64,000 nucleotides of DNA from Galaxea fascicularis (Eukaryota > Cnidaria > Anthozoa > Scleractinia > Euphylliidae): positions 11,695,239 through 11,759,238 of the forward strand of contig OX419347.1 of assembly GCA_948470475.1 (NCBI GenBank). The letters run 5' to 3'. Of this stretch, positions 23,801-37,400 are shown piece by piece. How positions within the stretch are numbered: position 1 is the first letter of the stretch; every line of letters begins with the position of its first letter. Position numbers and translations under genes: made by a program. The notes beneath the pieces were generated by a model, which did not search any database, had not been told where the DNA came from, and saw only the letters and a program-made list of their open reading frames with translations.

Positions 23801-26800
23801 TTGGGATTTTTCTGTGCCTGGTTATTCACTGGTCTAATCAACTAAGGCGGGTGCGGCTACTAAATCCAAATAGGGGACGGGGAGTACAATTGGATAATTT
23901 ATCCAGCCAGAGCCTATTGAGCACCACTAACCAGTGAGATTGTATACAAATTGTAGAAGACCTTACAGCCTCCTCCATCAAATGAGAATTATAGAATGTA
24001 GTTAATTTAAATCATTTCCCATTTTTGCATAAGTGTTGAAGAGGTATCTGTGACTATCTCAGGTTATTCCTTTTACCGATGCACATATTCATCAAGGCCC
24101 TTGGAAACGCTTCCAACACCAATGAGCAAAAAGGCCCAGCATTGATGGGTGCAATATGTTACGTGCATTCGGACACCATGTCGTGTTTTGTTGAGAGATG
24201 TAGTCCGTTCTTGAAATAGCAACATCCCACAGCTCGCAACAACTTCAGCGTACTTTCATGGGTTCAAAGCAAACATGCACGTTTTGTACTCACCCATATA
24301 ATAAACTCACGTACAGTCCAGTCTGTCATGATACAACTATTAAGCTGCGACACCATTATGGTACCATACTCAGTAGGCTCTGCGTCGTGCCAGTACCTCT
24401 CGGCCGCTGGTTCGCTCTATATAACAACAGTTACATCTCAGCTGCTGCAATAAACAAGCTAACTCTTTGCTGAACAACCCGTGAGCAGCCTGCGTCTTTC
24501 TTGCCTTTACTTTTAGGCCAATCAAATTTCCTTTTCTCACTGAGCCAGTTCAAGCTAATGGTATACCTTATTGTACTGATGATTTGTTACTTTGATAGCG
24601 TTTGGAGACATAGTACTAGACATCTCGTAAAATAAAAATCAAGCGGAGAAAATCAAATGGGAAGTTAGGCCGCGGTAAGCATTCACTCGGTGACTATAAG
24701 CTCTCATTTAGTAAGAAGATGACATGCAAAGGCCTTTCCAAACCACGATATAAACTGAATCTCTTCTTTCTTAAAGTTTGCCTCCAAACAATTTGCCAAC
24801 TAGACTAAGTTGGTGAACAAAATAACATTTTGACCGCAACAAAAATATACGCCTTCCGGTACTGAGATTGTGGTTTGTTGCAAGTGTTCATATTGAATTT
24901 CACAAACTTTTAACAGAGCACTATCCGTTAAAAAGGGACCGGCTCCCAATTAGTAAGAAAACCTTTGTGAATGGTTATACTTACTTCCTTTCCCTGCATT
25001 TCGATCATAACAATAGTTTTAACATTCTTCTCCCACACCATTCTCCAAAAATCTTCCATTGTCTCTCTAAGAGGGCCTAAAGAAAGAGTAAGATTGCGGT
25101 CACGAAATACGATGATTTATTCATGGTTTCTAGAGGCTCCACGTTGTATTAAAAGACCCTTGGTGACGCAGTGTCCGCTATACTCGTTCATGGCCACTGT
25201 AAGTATTCAAGCAAAACGTTTAGGCAATTTATATGTTGTGCCGCGTAGCACTATAAACACATACAAGTGGTGGAACAGAGAATTAACTCTGAAGTGTAAA
25301 TTAAAGTGCTACTAGAAACCCATGAAAAACCCACTGGGCGTTAGCCCTAGTAAAGGGTATAGTGCTACGCGGCACAACATATATATGTACCCTTACTTTC
25401 TCTTCGCCGCGATTCACCACCTTAATCGTTCCCGACTTTCTCTGTCCGACCTCGTAGCTTAGTCGGCAGAGCAACGGTAGATCTAATCCGGAGGTCGTGG
25501 GTTCGATTCCCACCGAGGTCATAAGAATTTTTTCTTTGCCTCGTGTGGTTCCCTGATACCCTTTACTAGGGCTAACGCCCAGTGGGTTTTTCATGGGTTT
25601 CTATTAGCACTTTAATTTACACTTCAGAGTTAATTCTCTGTTCCACCACTTGTTTAGGCAATAGGCCATATTCGTATTCTCGGTATTGAACTGGATCTAG
25701 CATGAAGTGGAGGCTCTTGCGGGGGAATCTTTTCATATGTAAATGTATTCCCCCGCAAGAGCCTCCACTTCATGCTAGATCCAGTTCAATACCGAGAATA
25801 CGAATATGGCCTATTTGCCTACTACAGACGCAAGTAAACAAGTCTTTTGTTTTCTCTCTGAGCAACGCCCTACACACTTTCTGTACCATGAAACACGAAA
25901 AACAGAAGGTTCGCCTTATTAACTTCAAGTTTAGGATATAACCTGCAAATCACATAAAGATGAACAATTCTGCAGTTGCTTTAGATACCTTGAGTTGCAA
26001 TGTACTTGGCGGGAAAGCTGTGGCCCTGGGACAAAAGATTGTATTTATTTGATTTTTGGTCAAACTCTCTCGACATATAAACAGCTTTAGTATCACCCAA
26101 CTAGTAGACCAATGCAAATCCTACATTTTGATTGGCTACGTTAATCGAGCGTGATGCTTTCTTTCGTTTTATTCCCAAACAAATATTTCTTCAACTTGCA
26201 TCTGCTAACTTTATTATTGCCTTTTCTGTCCGACTAGTTGGGTGATACTAAAACAATTAGACCCTTCGCCCTCAAGGGGCACGGGTCAATAGCCCATTCG
26301 GCTTCCCCTCACGGGCTATTGACCCGTAGCCCTTGCGGGCTACGGGTCTAATTGTTAATTATTTTGCAATAATTAGCCACACCAAAACAGACTAACAAAT
26401 AGCAAACCAAACAGATAGTTAAAGAACAACAACAAAAACATCCTATGAACAGGGTCAGGGGAGGTTATGGACTTGAAAGTCATGTAGTGAAGGCCTGAGG
26501 GCTGGAAGCATCGGTCAGGAGGATGCTTTACTGTTATGTAAGTGCGCAGTTGAACAACTCACAGATCTGGATATGGCGGACTAGGACTTTGAGGAAAGAT
26601 AGATAGTTTGCAAATGAGTTTAGTACTGAGGCATTACTACTGTGTAGGAGTGTGATTGAGTTGACATTCAAAAGGGCAACGAAAGATATAATTGACTGTA
26701 AAACATAGATGTATCTATTAAGAACACGAACCACGAAGAATTAAACAGAGAACAAAAACAGGAAAGAACTCAAGTCCATGAAACATCTTACATCCACATA

Positions 26801-29800
26801 ATTAGCATTGATGTAGTCTGATCCCGCAATATCTCTCTTGGATTTCAAAATTACACGACTGTGATCATCTGAAAAAATAAGTAGACCAGTTAATATAATA
26901 CAAATACGTCTTTTTCATAAGAAAATTGTTAAAAGCTACCTGTATTTAGAGCCCGGAAATATATCTTACATGCGACGATATTGCGATAGCGATTCTTATT
27001 TCTGTTACACGCCGCTTGACTCGCATCCCAGGAAGATTTCCACGTCAGACGTTGGAGACACTGTGAGGAATAAGAAAAAATGGTTGAGTTCGAAAGCAAA
27101 GTTGTCCAATACACACGAACTGAGTCGGGTCGACTTTTTGGTGTAGACGACCCGTCAAGCGGAAGTCAGGTCGTGGTCTGAGCGGAAGTAAAGTAACAGG
27201 AAGTTCGAATTCCTATATGAACGAAGGTTGGAGGAACCGTTTGTAAAACGGTAACGGGTCCTGACAACCCGTCTAGTTTGTGTCGAGCCGTCATTTGAAA
27301 AGTCGACCCATCTTTTAGAAATGTCAGGTGGTGAGAGACTTCGTATGTGGAGCACACTGAGGGCCGCGAGACAGTGGAAAATGTTGACGGGTCGTGACGA
27401 CCCGTCTAGTTTGTGACGAGCCGACATTTGAAAAGTCGACCCGACTTTTAGAAATGTCAGGTGGTGAGAGACTTAGAAAAACTCTCGTATATGGAGCACA
27501 CCGGAGGCCGCGAGACAGTGGAAAATGTTGACGGGTCGTGACGACCCGTCTAGTTTGTGACGAGTCGGCAGTTGAAAAGTCGACCCGTCGTTTAGAAAAG
27601 TCAGGTGGTGAGAGACTTATGTAGACGTATGTGGAGCACACTGAAGGCCGCGAGACCACATATAATGTTGGCGGGTCGTGACGACCCGTCACAAAGATTT
27701 ATTACCTGTGAGACGCGCACTGTTTCATGTCATGGCTAAAAGAACGAGTATATATGCAACATTAAGCGTGTTGGTTACGCTTCGTGACTAAAACTAACGA
27801 AATAAATACGTAGCATAATAATAAAGCACGCTTGTCAGGTCCGGTTCATGACTTGAAGAACGACGTTTAGACATCTGTTCATTCTATTTTTGCAGCGCAT
27901 TTATTTTGATTACTTTGCCTGCTTTGTGCTGAGGCAACGTTAGTCACCACTGTCTCATGCCTAAAAGAACGAGTACTGTGCGTTATATGTTTGTGGTCTA
28001 CCGTTATAGAACGAGGAATACACACTGTGTAGCGTGTTTGTGGCCTCGCGCTTTTAGAACGAGGAATATACATTGTGCGCGGCGTGTCTGTGGACCCAAG
28101 CTTATAGAACGAGGAAGATACGTAGTGCGTAGCGTGTTTGGGCCCCCAATTATAGAACGAGCAATATGCATTGTGCGTAGCGCGTTTGTTGCCTCCACTT
28201 ATGGAACAAGTAATATACATTGTGCGGAGCGCGTTAGTGGCCTCACGCTTATACAACGAGGAATATAGTGGGTAGAGAGTTTGTGGCTTCACGCTTATAG
28301 AACAAAAATATACATTATGCGCAGCTTGTCCGGACTTCACGCTTATAGAACGGGGAATTAATAGTGTGCGCAGCGTGTTTGTGACCTCACGCTTATAAAA
28401 CGTGGAATATACATCGTGCGCTGCGTGTATGTGACCTCACGCTTACAAAACGAGTAATATACACCGAGTGTAGCGTTTTTGTGGCCTCGCACTTTTAGAA
28501 CGAAGAATATAGATTGGCGTAGCGTGTTTGTGACCTCACGCTATAGAACGATGCATATTTTTATATACATTGCGCGCAGCGTGTTTGTGACCTCACGCTA
28601 TAGAACGATGCATATTTTTATATACATTGCGCGCAGCGTGCTTGTGACCTCACGCTTATAGAACGAGAAATATACACTGTGCGTGTTTGTGGCCTCGCGC
28701 TTTTAGAACGAAGAATATACATTGTGCGTAGTGTGTTTGTGACCTCACGCTATAGAACGAGGTATAAACATTGTTCGTAGCGGGTTTGTGGCCTCGCTTA
28801 TAGATCAATGCATATTTTTATATATACATCGTGCGCTGCGTGTTTGTAACCTAACGCTTATAGAACGAGGAATGTACATTATGTGTAGCGTGTTTGTGGC
28901 CTCGGGCTTTTAGAACGAAGAATGTACATTGGCGCAGCGTGTTTGTGGCCTCACGCTTGTAGAACGAGTTGGGATGCTTTTAGCTTGAAGAACGAAGCAT
29001 TCAACATTTCGGAGCGCTATTCCAGCCAGTCATTATTTCTGAACGCTATTCTTTTCACGGCTTCCAGTGTTCATCGAGGCTTTTTACTGTCTCTCACCAC
29101 CTGACATTTCGAATAGTCGGGTCGTCACGACCTGATCGGATCGTCAGGATCTGTCGAGATATTTGAAGTTGCCCCAGGCCGTTTGACTTCCGGTAGTAAA
29201 ACTTACTTCCTTTTTAAACTTCACGACCCGACATCCGGTGAGACGGGTTGTCAACAGCAATTGACGACCCGACTCAGTTCGTGTACATTGGACATGTGTG
29301 GCGAACTCAACTTAAGCATGTGCTGTAAGAGACCCTTGTTACTCTGACTGGCTTTTCTATTTTATTTTCACGACAAACCTTTGTAGGCTCAAGAAAAGAC
29401 GATTTAAAAGCTAAGTTTGCTATGATGAATCTGGCCTGAGAACAGCTACCACAGGTGGTAAAGGAGCACGAAAGCTCAGCGAAGAAAACGAGAACACTTA
29501 AACGGAAAGCAACCTAACTCTCCTGAGCCTCGTTTTTTTCCCCATTTTCCCGACTAAAAGGTGTGGTTGTGAACAAAACAGTTTGAGACCTGTCATTATA
29601 GAGACATTGACTGTCTTAATAGTTCAGTTTTCGTTTATGTAATAGACTAAGTGTAGTCCGTTATCTTTCTAAGGGATAGTATAGGGGGCGAAACACACTA
29701 GCAGGATCGAAAGTTGTCAGGCAGATCCCCCATGAGAATACGCGCGACAAAATAGAGAAAAGTCTGCTTTCGGGATTGTGTGTTTCGCTGAATGAACATT

Positions 29801-32800
29801 CTGTAAGAATAATAAAGGACTACACGTAGTCTATTTATCTGACGAATATATCCACAAGGAATTCTCACCTTAAACTCATCATTAAATAAGGCGTTGTTGT
29901 TGGCGTGGAAACGGGCACAGTGATCTGTGAGTTCCTTGACTGGTATTGGTCGCCTTGGAGGAGCGCTTTTGGATATAATGGACACTAAAATACAGACGAA
30001 CGGATTATTGAATTTATTTCGAGATATAGCCGGCCTGTAACGACACAGGGATGGGCAGGGGGGCTCGCGCCCTCCACCCAGAATTTTTGGAAGTTAAAAA
30101 TAAAACAATTATACCGAAATACATATTGAAACAAGTTAATTTTCAAGGGGGGGGGGGTAGTTTCGTTTGGCTAGTTTGCGCGGCCCTGCCAGTTATTTTA
30201 GCCTTGCTACGGGCCTGTATAACTAAGAACAACGGGATGGAATACGTTCGTCAAGATTTTAGTAAAAGAGGTTGGCAGTTATGGCATGGCATACCCTGTT
30301 ATCCGTTTCTGCGGACACTACAAAGCCATTTTCTAACAGCCATTTTCTTTGCTTCCTCAAGATCACTTTGGTGTATTACAATCATAGCTCAAAACCAGTA
30401 ATGCATTGGTTTAGCGACGATGGGAATTAAACCTAAGCATTTATTTCACGCTAGCCATTATCCTCTACTCAATCACTGACTTACATTTCTGTATGGGACC
30501 TTTAGAGCGCTTGGAATCTCGTCTGCAATGCAAAACAAACAACTTGTTCAATAGGCTCTACTTTTTAGCTTTTTATCCTTGCATTTTTACAAAAGTAAAA
30601 TAAAATTAGCGTGCGCAAAGAGTTTATGTTACTGGTAAAGTACAGTATGACCGAACCAAAGTTTTCTTATTTCTCTAGGTAAAGGAAAAAAGATAAGATG
30701 CATAACAGATGAACTCTGATTGGGCCCCACGTTGAAAATGATGAGGGACTAAGCTTTCTATAGTGTAACTGTAGATTGCGCATACCTGATAAGTAGAAAT
30801 GCAGTGATTAACATCAACAATAGAATTACACCACCCAGTCCAGCTACGATCCAGATTAGCTTGGGCTTGGAAGGACCTGGATTGTGAGCTGAAAGAAATG
30901 GAAAGGTGTTAAAACTGCCTAATGTATGTGTCCCGCGAAAGTAAGAGGGTCAGAATGGGGGGGGAGGGGGGGGTCCACATGTCGGTTGTCGGTTAAAATT
31001 TCATTTCTTTATCGGTTGTCGGTAAATGTCAGTTTATTATGTAATTTGCGTTGTTTTAAGACTTTAAACTCTAAACGAAGTGTAAAACTTGTAATAATTT
31101 ATTATTTGATTACACTGGTATGCCGATCAAATCACCAAAGCGTTTATTCTGGATGTGAATTTGAAGTGCATTTGTTTTCCTGTCGATTACAGGGCATCGA
31201 AGTAAATCACAGGGGCCAAAGAGCGAAACGCGCTCTCCCTGAACCCTTGGAATACATAGTTTTGTTAGCTACAGAAGTATTTCTTTTCCCCAAGACATCC
31301 ACAAACACTTACTACGCTTATTATTCAACGGCTCTCGTGGCTTTACTGTAGAGTCTGAACCTGGCTTCGATGGCGTTCGATGGATGGCGACCTCTTCACC
31401 TTTTCGGAAAAAACCCACGATGACTTTAATTTTTGGCCCGACTGCATGAACAAACAACACGTAGTGAAGTTCAGTGACTGAATTACAACAGCAGGGCGTC
31501 TCGTCGGCTCGATAAGAAATGAGCCCTCCGATGCTCCTCGAAAAGGAGGATCCCGGGGCTTTAAAGTAATTTGAAGACGGGTAATTCTGTAATTGACTAA
31601 ATTTGAAATTAATCAGTGGTTACGTCTGATGAAATAGAGCCCATCAAAAGATCTGGACATTTCCTGAGCTCGAATTAAATTCAAAATGCCGTTCTTTTTG
31701 AATACAAAAATCCCTATAACGCCGGACCATGTCGGTTGTCGGTTAGAATTTATCTGTCGCTAGTCGGTAATTTTTCCCTCGTTTTGTCGGTAGTCAGTAA
31801 CATTTTTCCCCCTTTGTCGCTAGTCGGTTTACCCCATTCACACCCTCAAGTAAGGGCGACAGACAGTTCAAAATTAAAATGGAATTATTACATAAACTGT
31901 GTAATCAGATACATCACCAGGCATAAAGAGAAACTTAAAACTATTGTGTCCTCAGCTTGAGTCTAAGGGCCGGATTTAGAATTTGCCTCAGTGGAGGATC
32001 CTTGTGTTCCGAACACACGACAGAGTCAAGTGGGCAGTTTGTAAAGAAACTGTGGCGCTGCGTCAGTGGGGAAGTAGTACACAAGAATTCGCAATGGACA
32101 CCTTTTGACATCTTTATACTGAATCTTGTAGTATGTGACGGACTATAGAAATATAACAAAACACCGCCCAAGGCCAGTGGTGATCGAGTGGCTAGGTTAA
32201 CCGAACGCGACAAGAAAGCACGTAATGGTTTTAACTCCGTTATGAAGCTCAGATTTTGTTTTGAGTTTACATGCCCGTGAAATAGCTGAATAAGTAAGAT
32301 AAACAACTCGACCGGGCTAGACCTTGCGGGTGTAAAAGTTACCTTCTGACGTCTGGATGTGTGGTTGGTGATGAACTATGATCTCTTCGCTCATGCGCCC
32401 TGGTAACGAATTAAACGCCTGTACCTGAGAAAGAATTGTATGGCGGCGTAAGACCAAACTGAGATATGCAAACAATAAGCAGCTGAGTTCGTACAAATAA
32501 TACCAAGTTATATTTGTACCGTATAGATACGTTATCTACATTTACACGTGTTTATCTTGCTGGGAATTGCCGCCGCCCAGTAAAAGAAACATTTCAAACC
32601 GCGTCTTATGAAAGAAATGGCACTTGCCTCTGACAGTTCGGTTTCCGATTATTTATATCTTTTTCATTGATCAAAATATGAGAAGTAAACTAACGGAATA
32701 TAGATACGAAAATTTCCTCGTTCCGGGATGTAAAGACTAACTAATATGAAACTAGTTCACGGTTGTCTCAATTCCTAAACATTTGCTAATTTTATTTCCA

Positions 32801-34390
32801 ACCAAAATTTACTATACAGGGAAATATGTGTGTAGCTGTAACGACAGGCGGATAGACAACAAAGTCCGCAAGCAACTGATTTATTGCAGAAGAGCAAAAA
32901 GAAACAAACTTCCAAAACCTGAGAACATTAGCCAGCCTCCAAAGACGTGGTCACGTGACTAACATAGCGGGAAGGATTAGTACTTCATGTAGCGCACTCG
33001 TTACAATCGCATTTTCCCACTTACTTTAATTTTGAACTCAGCCTCGACATCAGGTAGAGTCAACTCATACGTCAAGAAATCTTTGTCCACGTTGGAGTGC
33101 ATGGTGTATGTTTTAGTGACCCCATCACTGTCAGTAAAGTGGAGATCATATTTCTTAATGATGCCATTTGTTTCCTTAGGTTTTCTCCACTGAAGAACTA
33201 GCCGTGTACCTTCCTTGAATTTTATTGAAAATCTGCGGGGAGGAGAGGGAGCTGAAACAAACAAATGTGTCTTCACATTAGAAGAAGCAGGTCTTTCCTT
33301 CAAACAGGCTTTACAAGCACAAAAGCACAAAAGCACAAAATCATACTCACGAGAAGATAAAGCAAAGTTATCAAGAAATACTATTGTAACTGGAAATTTT
33401 AGGCTTGATAATAGGCGTGGTTTAAAAATCGACACTGTCCATTCTATGCTTTGTCTGGAACAGTAATTCCTCGTCCAAGATCTGTATTTCTTTTACGATT
33501 TCTGTGATATTATTAAAAATGGGCAAACACATTGATTTTCACCTCAGTTATTTCCAAATAGTAGGTGGATGATGGGATTTTACACTTGTCAGAAAACTGA
33601 ATAATATTTTAAGAGTTTATATGGTTTTTGGGGGACTCAAAATTAGAGACGCTTGTATGGATTTTGAACGATATTTTAAAGTCCATATCGTGGTCTCTGT
33701 TCTACCTAAAAGAATCAAACTTGGTCAAACGACCAAACTCGACGGTATCTTTCATGTGATGGTGTCAATTTATCGATTACTTAAAAATTGAAACTCGTCC
33801 CAGTTCCCTTCGGAATGGCCAATAGGAGAGCATGCGTACCATCTTCCGGCATGATAACATCCACTGGTGCTGAAAATTTGCTCCAATTGTCCTGCCCAAC
33901 TTCTTCCCTCACCATAAAGGAATACTTGTTATAGGCCTTCAGTCCACCAACTTGTGTGTCCCTTTGGTACGGAGTGCCTGCGTTCACGATCTTATGGCCA
34001 TCGATGTTGGTGTCAGCGGGTTTACCAACATGAAGCCATTTCACCATGTAACGAGTCACTCGGCCGGAGAATCCCGGATGTGATTGCCAAGTGATACGCA
34101 CGCTTTGAGGGGTTTCTGTCAGCACTCGCACATTTTGAGGGCTGTCTGGAACTATTGAAAGGATCTTGCATTCAGTCATTCAGTTAATTAATCATTTTCT
34201 CAGTCAAGGACTCAAACCTAGAATTACAGTTAAGACTGACGTGTAGAATTTTTACACTTCTTTAGAAGGTTGTTTAGCAAATAAGCTAAATCCATGGCCT
34301 TTTCCACAGGGTAATGGTGGGGAAAACACAGAGGTAAAAAAATGGGTTCACCCTCCAACAACTTCAGATCATAGCAGTTGACCCATAACC

Positions 34391-34426
<36 letters not shown>

Positions 34427-37400
34427 TAAAGGCGTTTGAAATGAACCAGAATGCCATCTTGTGAATTAACTGAATATCAAATCAATTATTACTATTATCA
34501 TTATTGAGTTTGTGAGAATGATGCGCACCATTTGCCGTGAATCCGTCCGTCTGTTAATTTAGAGTTCTACTGAAAATCAACGTTTCTTTCGGAGGGCTGC
34601 CCAAATCAGCTTCTACAGTACGTCATTGTCATAGACCCCAATTCTTACTTTTGTTTGATGTCTGATTTTGAAATCTTGTCATGTTTTCGATTCGATCTTC
34701 TGTCTTGTCTCGATACCCAAGACGCCAGGTTTAGTTTTAGTTCTTTTCATTTAAGATAGATCTAAGGATGTTATTTTTTTCGCACTTACACTGCAATACT
34801 TCTCGGTGTTTTACAGTTAGTACCCTGTTCTTTAGCATCTTTTGTTTTTTCCGTTTAACACTTTCGTTCGTAGTTGTGGTATTTGTTATTTAGCCTCGTT
34901 GCCTTTTGCACGTAATTATGTCGTGTATATAAACTTTAGTTTCTTCGGAATGATTGGGTCTTTTTTTCGGCAGTAGCAGTTTAGTTCAGTTTTCGCCCTG
35001 GAGCCGTCCAATTAGTCTTGTGTTGAGTGATTTCTGTAGCCGCAACAATGTAAGTATTCATGTATCGTCGTTTCCTGTAAGTTCAGTTTTCCTTTGAATA
35101 GTTCATTTCATGTACACGTTGTATCCCTTTGTGTATTCAGTTTGGTTTATCTTGCAGTTTCAACCCGCATTTGATATTCAATAAATCATGATTGTATAAA
35201 TTATACCTCGTGATGTACTTAGCCGCCTACTGCAGTCATCGAGTTTTTTTTTTTAACCATAAGCCACCCGTTTGCAAAACAAGACAACCCCTACCCCCCC
35301 TCCCCCCCATATAAAAAGCAAAAACAAAAACAAAACAAACAAACAAACAACAAAACGAAAACCAAAAAATACACTAAACGAAAGTATAAACAACAGATAT
35401 TTGGAGCGTACCAGCCGGGAGCGTTGAGACGAATTCCTTTTCGGTGCTTGGACCAGCTCCTTTTCTTGTGAAACCCGCGATCCACACTTTGTACCTGGTC
35501 GACGGTTTCATCTGTTCCAACATGACATGCGTCACAGTCGAGTTCACAGTAACCACTTTCTTGATGACAGGAAAGCGAGCGTCCTGTTCGCTGTAATTCA
35601 CGTAATAACCCTGCAGTATCCCATTTACGTGTTGCCGTGGAATGGCTTCCCATTTAACAAACACTGACTCTGGGGTATTGGCAGAAACGTCGATGATTCG
35701 AGGACCCCTCGACGGAACTATATAAGTGTAAAAAAAAAAAAAAAGCAATCAACACTGTAAGTCGTCCTGCCGAAGCACTCTCGCATCTCGTCGTGTGAAA
35801 AAGACATCCGGGCATATTAATTTTGCCTTACTTGGAAAAATCACATAAACTTTGTCTGTAAACAAATCGCTAAATCAGTTGGTATTTTATCCAGGACGCG
35901 TTTCTACTTATCCTGTAAGACCAAACTCATGCTGTACTATACATTAATTTATCCATACATTACTTATTGTAACTCTACGTGGTCGTCCACTTACGTATCT
36001 AATTTAAACAGAATTTATTATCTGCAAAAGCGGGTGGTGCGAGCTATCACAAATTCAGAATATCGAGTCTTTTTTCCAAACTGAAAATTTTAGACATCTT
36101 CCAAATCAATACCCTCGATATTGCTAAATTTATGTTCCGCTACCATAATAATCTGCTGCCTCCACTTTTCTTCAATCTGTTTATGACAAACAGTCAAGTC
36201 CATAAATATGACACAAGAACAGCCAGTAATTATCGTGTGCATCCCTGTCGCACGAACATTAAGAAATTCACAATTCTTTACCAAGGACCTAGGATCTGGA
36301 ACTGTCTTCCTGCCTCTATTACCAATTTGTCAAGCTTTCCTTTGTTTAAGACCAAAGTGCTAGAGTTTTTACTAAAATAGTTTCTGAGTTAGTTCCTGCC
36401 GCACTCCTTCGCAGCCCTTATTTTGTTAATATTGTGATGTCGAGGTGGCCTCTCCTATAAGCCTGGTGGTTTCCTGAGGTCTCCTCGCCTAACAACTTGC
36501 TGTATGTTTTTTTGTTGTACACATAAAGGCAAATAAACGATGATGATGATGAAAGAAATCAGTTTATAAAGTCACTTTTTGGAGTCACATCTCTGCTATA
36601 AGAACAAAATTGACAGCCTATGACAAAAGGTTTTTACAATACAAAGGGTTCTTGTTTAGCTTGTTGAAGGATTGTCAAATGGGCGAGCACCTATCACAGA
36701 GAGAGGACCACAGAGGTATGCAAATGTCGAACCTTTGCCCGCCCCTCCCCCTCGCGTCCAAACATCGATACCTGATTATATATAATAGTATTTTTAGCTT
36801 ACTAGATGTTTTAGTTATTATATTTGATCAAAAGGTCTCCTCAGTGATGAGAGAGAGAGAGGGAGAAAAGAGGTAGCTTTGGGTGAGACATGTATTAGGA
36901 AAAAAATGAAGTGTTTACAAATGGGAGCAACCAACATGTAATTTAAACGAAATTCATCCCAGAATTCATGGGAAAAATTTTGGGCTACAGTGGATTCCGA
37001 TACAATCACACTCACTACTAAGTGCTGATTAACTATCTCGGTAACAACAGTAAACCTTTCGGTATTTGATCTGATATTTGTTATATATTGTCAGGTAACT
37101 TACCATCTTCATCTGTGATCACTGTGATAGGTCGGCTGGACGGGCCGCTGCCTGTATCAGTGAAAGCAGACACCCAAACGTCATAATACGTGAAGGGTTC
37201 TAGGCCCGTTATGTCTAGACTCTGAATCGACGTGTTAACAGACATGGCTTTTATAACACCCACGTGACTCACGGAACGTTTTGATTTAGACATTCCTGTT
37301 CTGTAATACACGTTATATCCCCTCAAAATACCGTGCACAAATTGCTCGGGAACTGGGCTCCACTTTATCAAGATACTGCGAGGACCAGAACTTCGAGCCT

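Noticed and set aside
24258..24473. 71-codon plus-strand frame
   Set aside because: Shadow of RPTP exon 19 on the opposite strand.
25301..25594. 97-codon frame with [12 protein letters not shown]
   Set aside because: Antisense of a tRNA-derived SINE; a well-known false protein.
27879..28340. 153-codon minus-strand frame rich in R-T-M-Y-I
   Set aside because: It is the translation of the ~50-bp satellite; period and content match the array, and there are no splice or start signals.
27958..28970. Regular array resembling a CRISPR
   Set aside because: The units vary along their whole length with no conserved-repeat/unique-spacer pattern, and the host is a eukaryote.
31941..32306. 121-codon minus frame between RPTP exons 10 and 11
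   Set aside because: Would add an in-phase-incompatible segment; no acceptor/donor pair joins it to the gene, and the exon 10-11 junction already closes in phase.
34540..35200. Solo LTR
   Set aside because: TATA-like and AATAAA signals are in order, but matching TG/CA ends and a target duplication were not found, so it is not annotated as an LTR.
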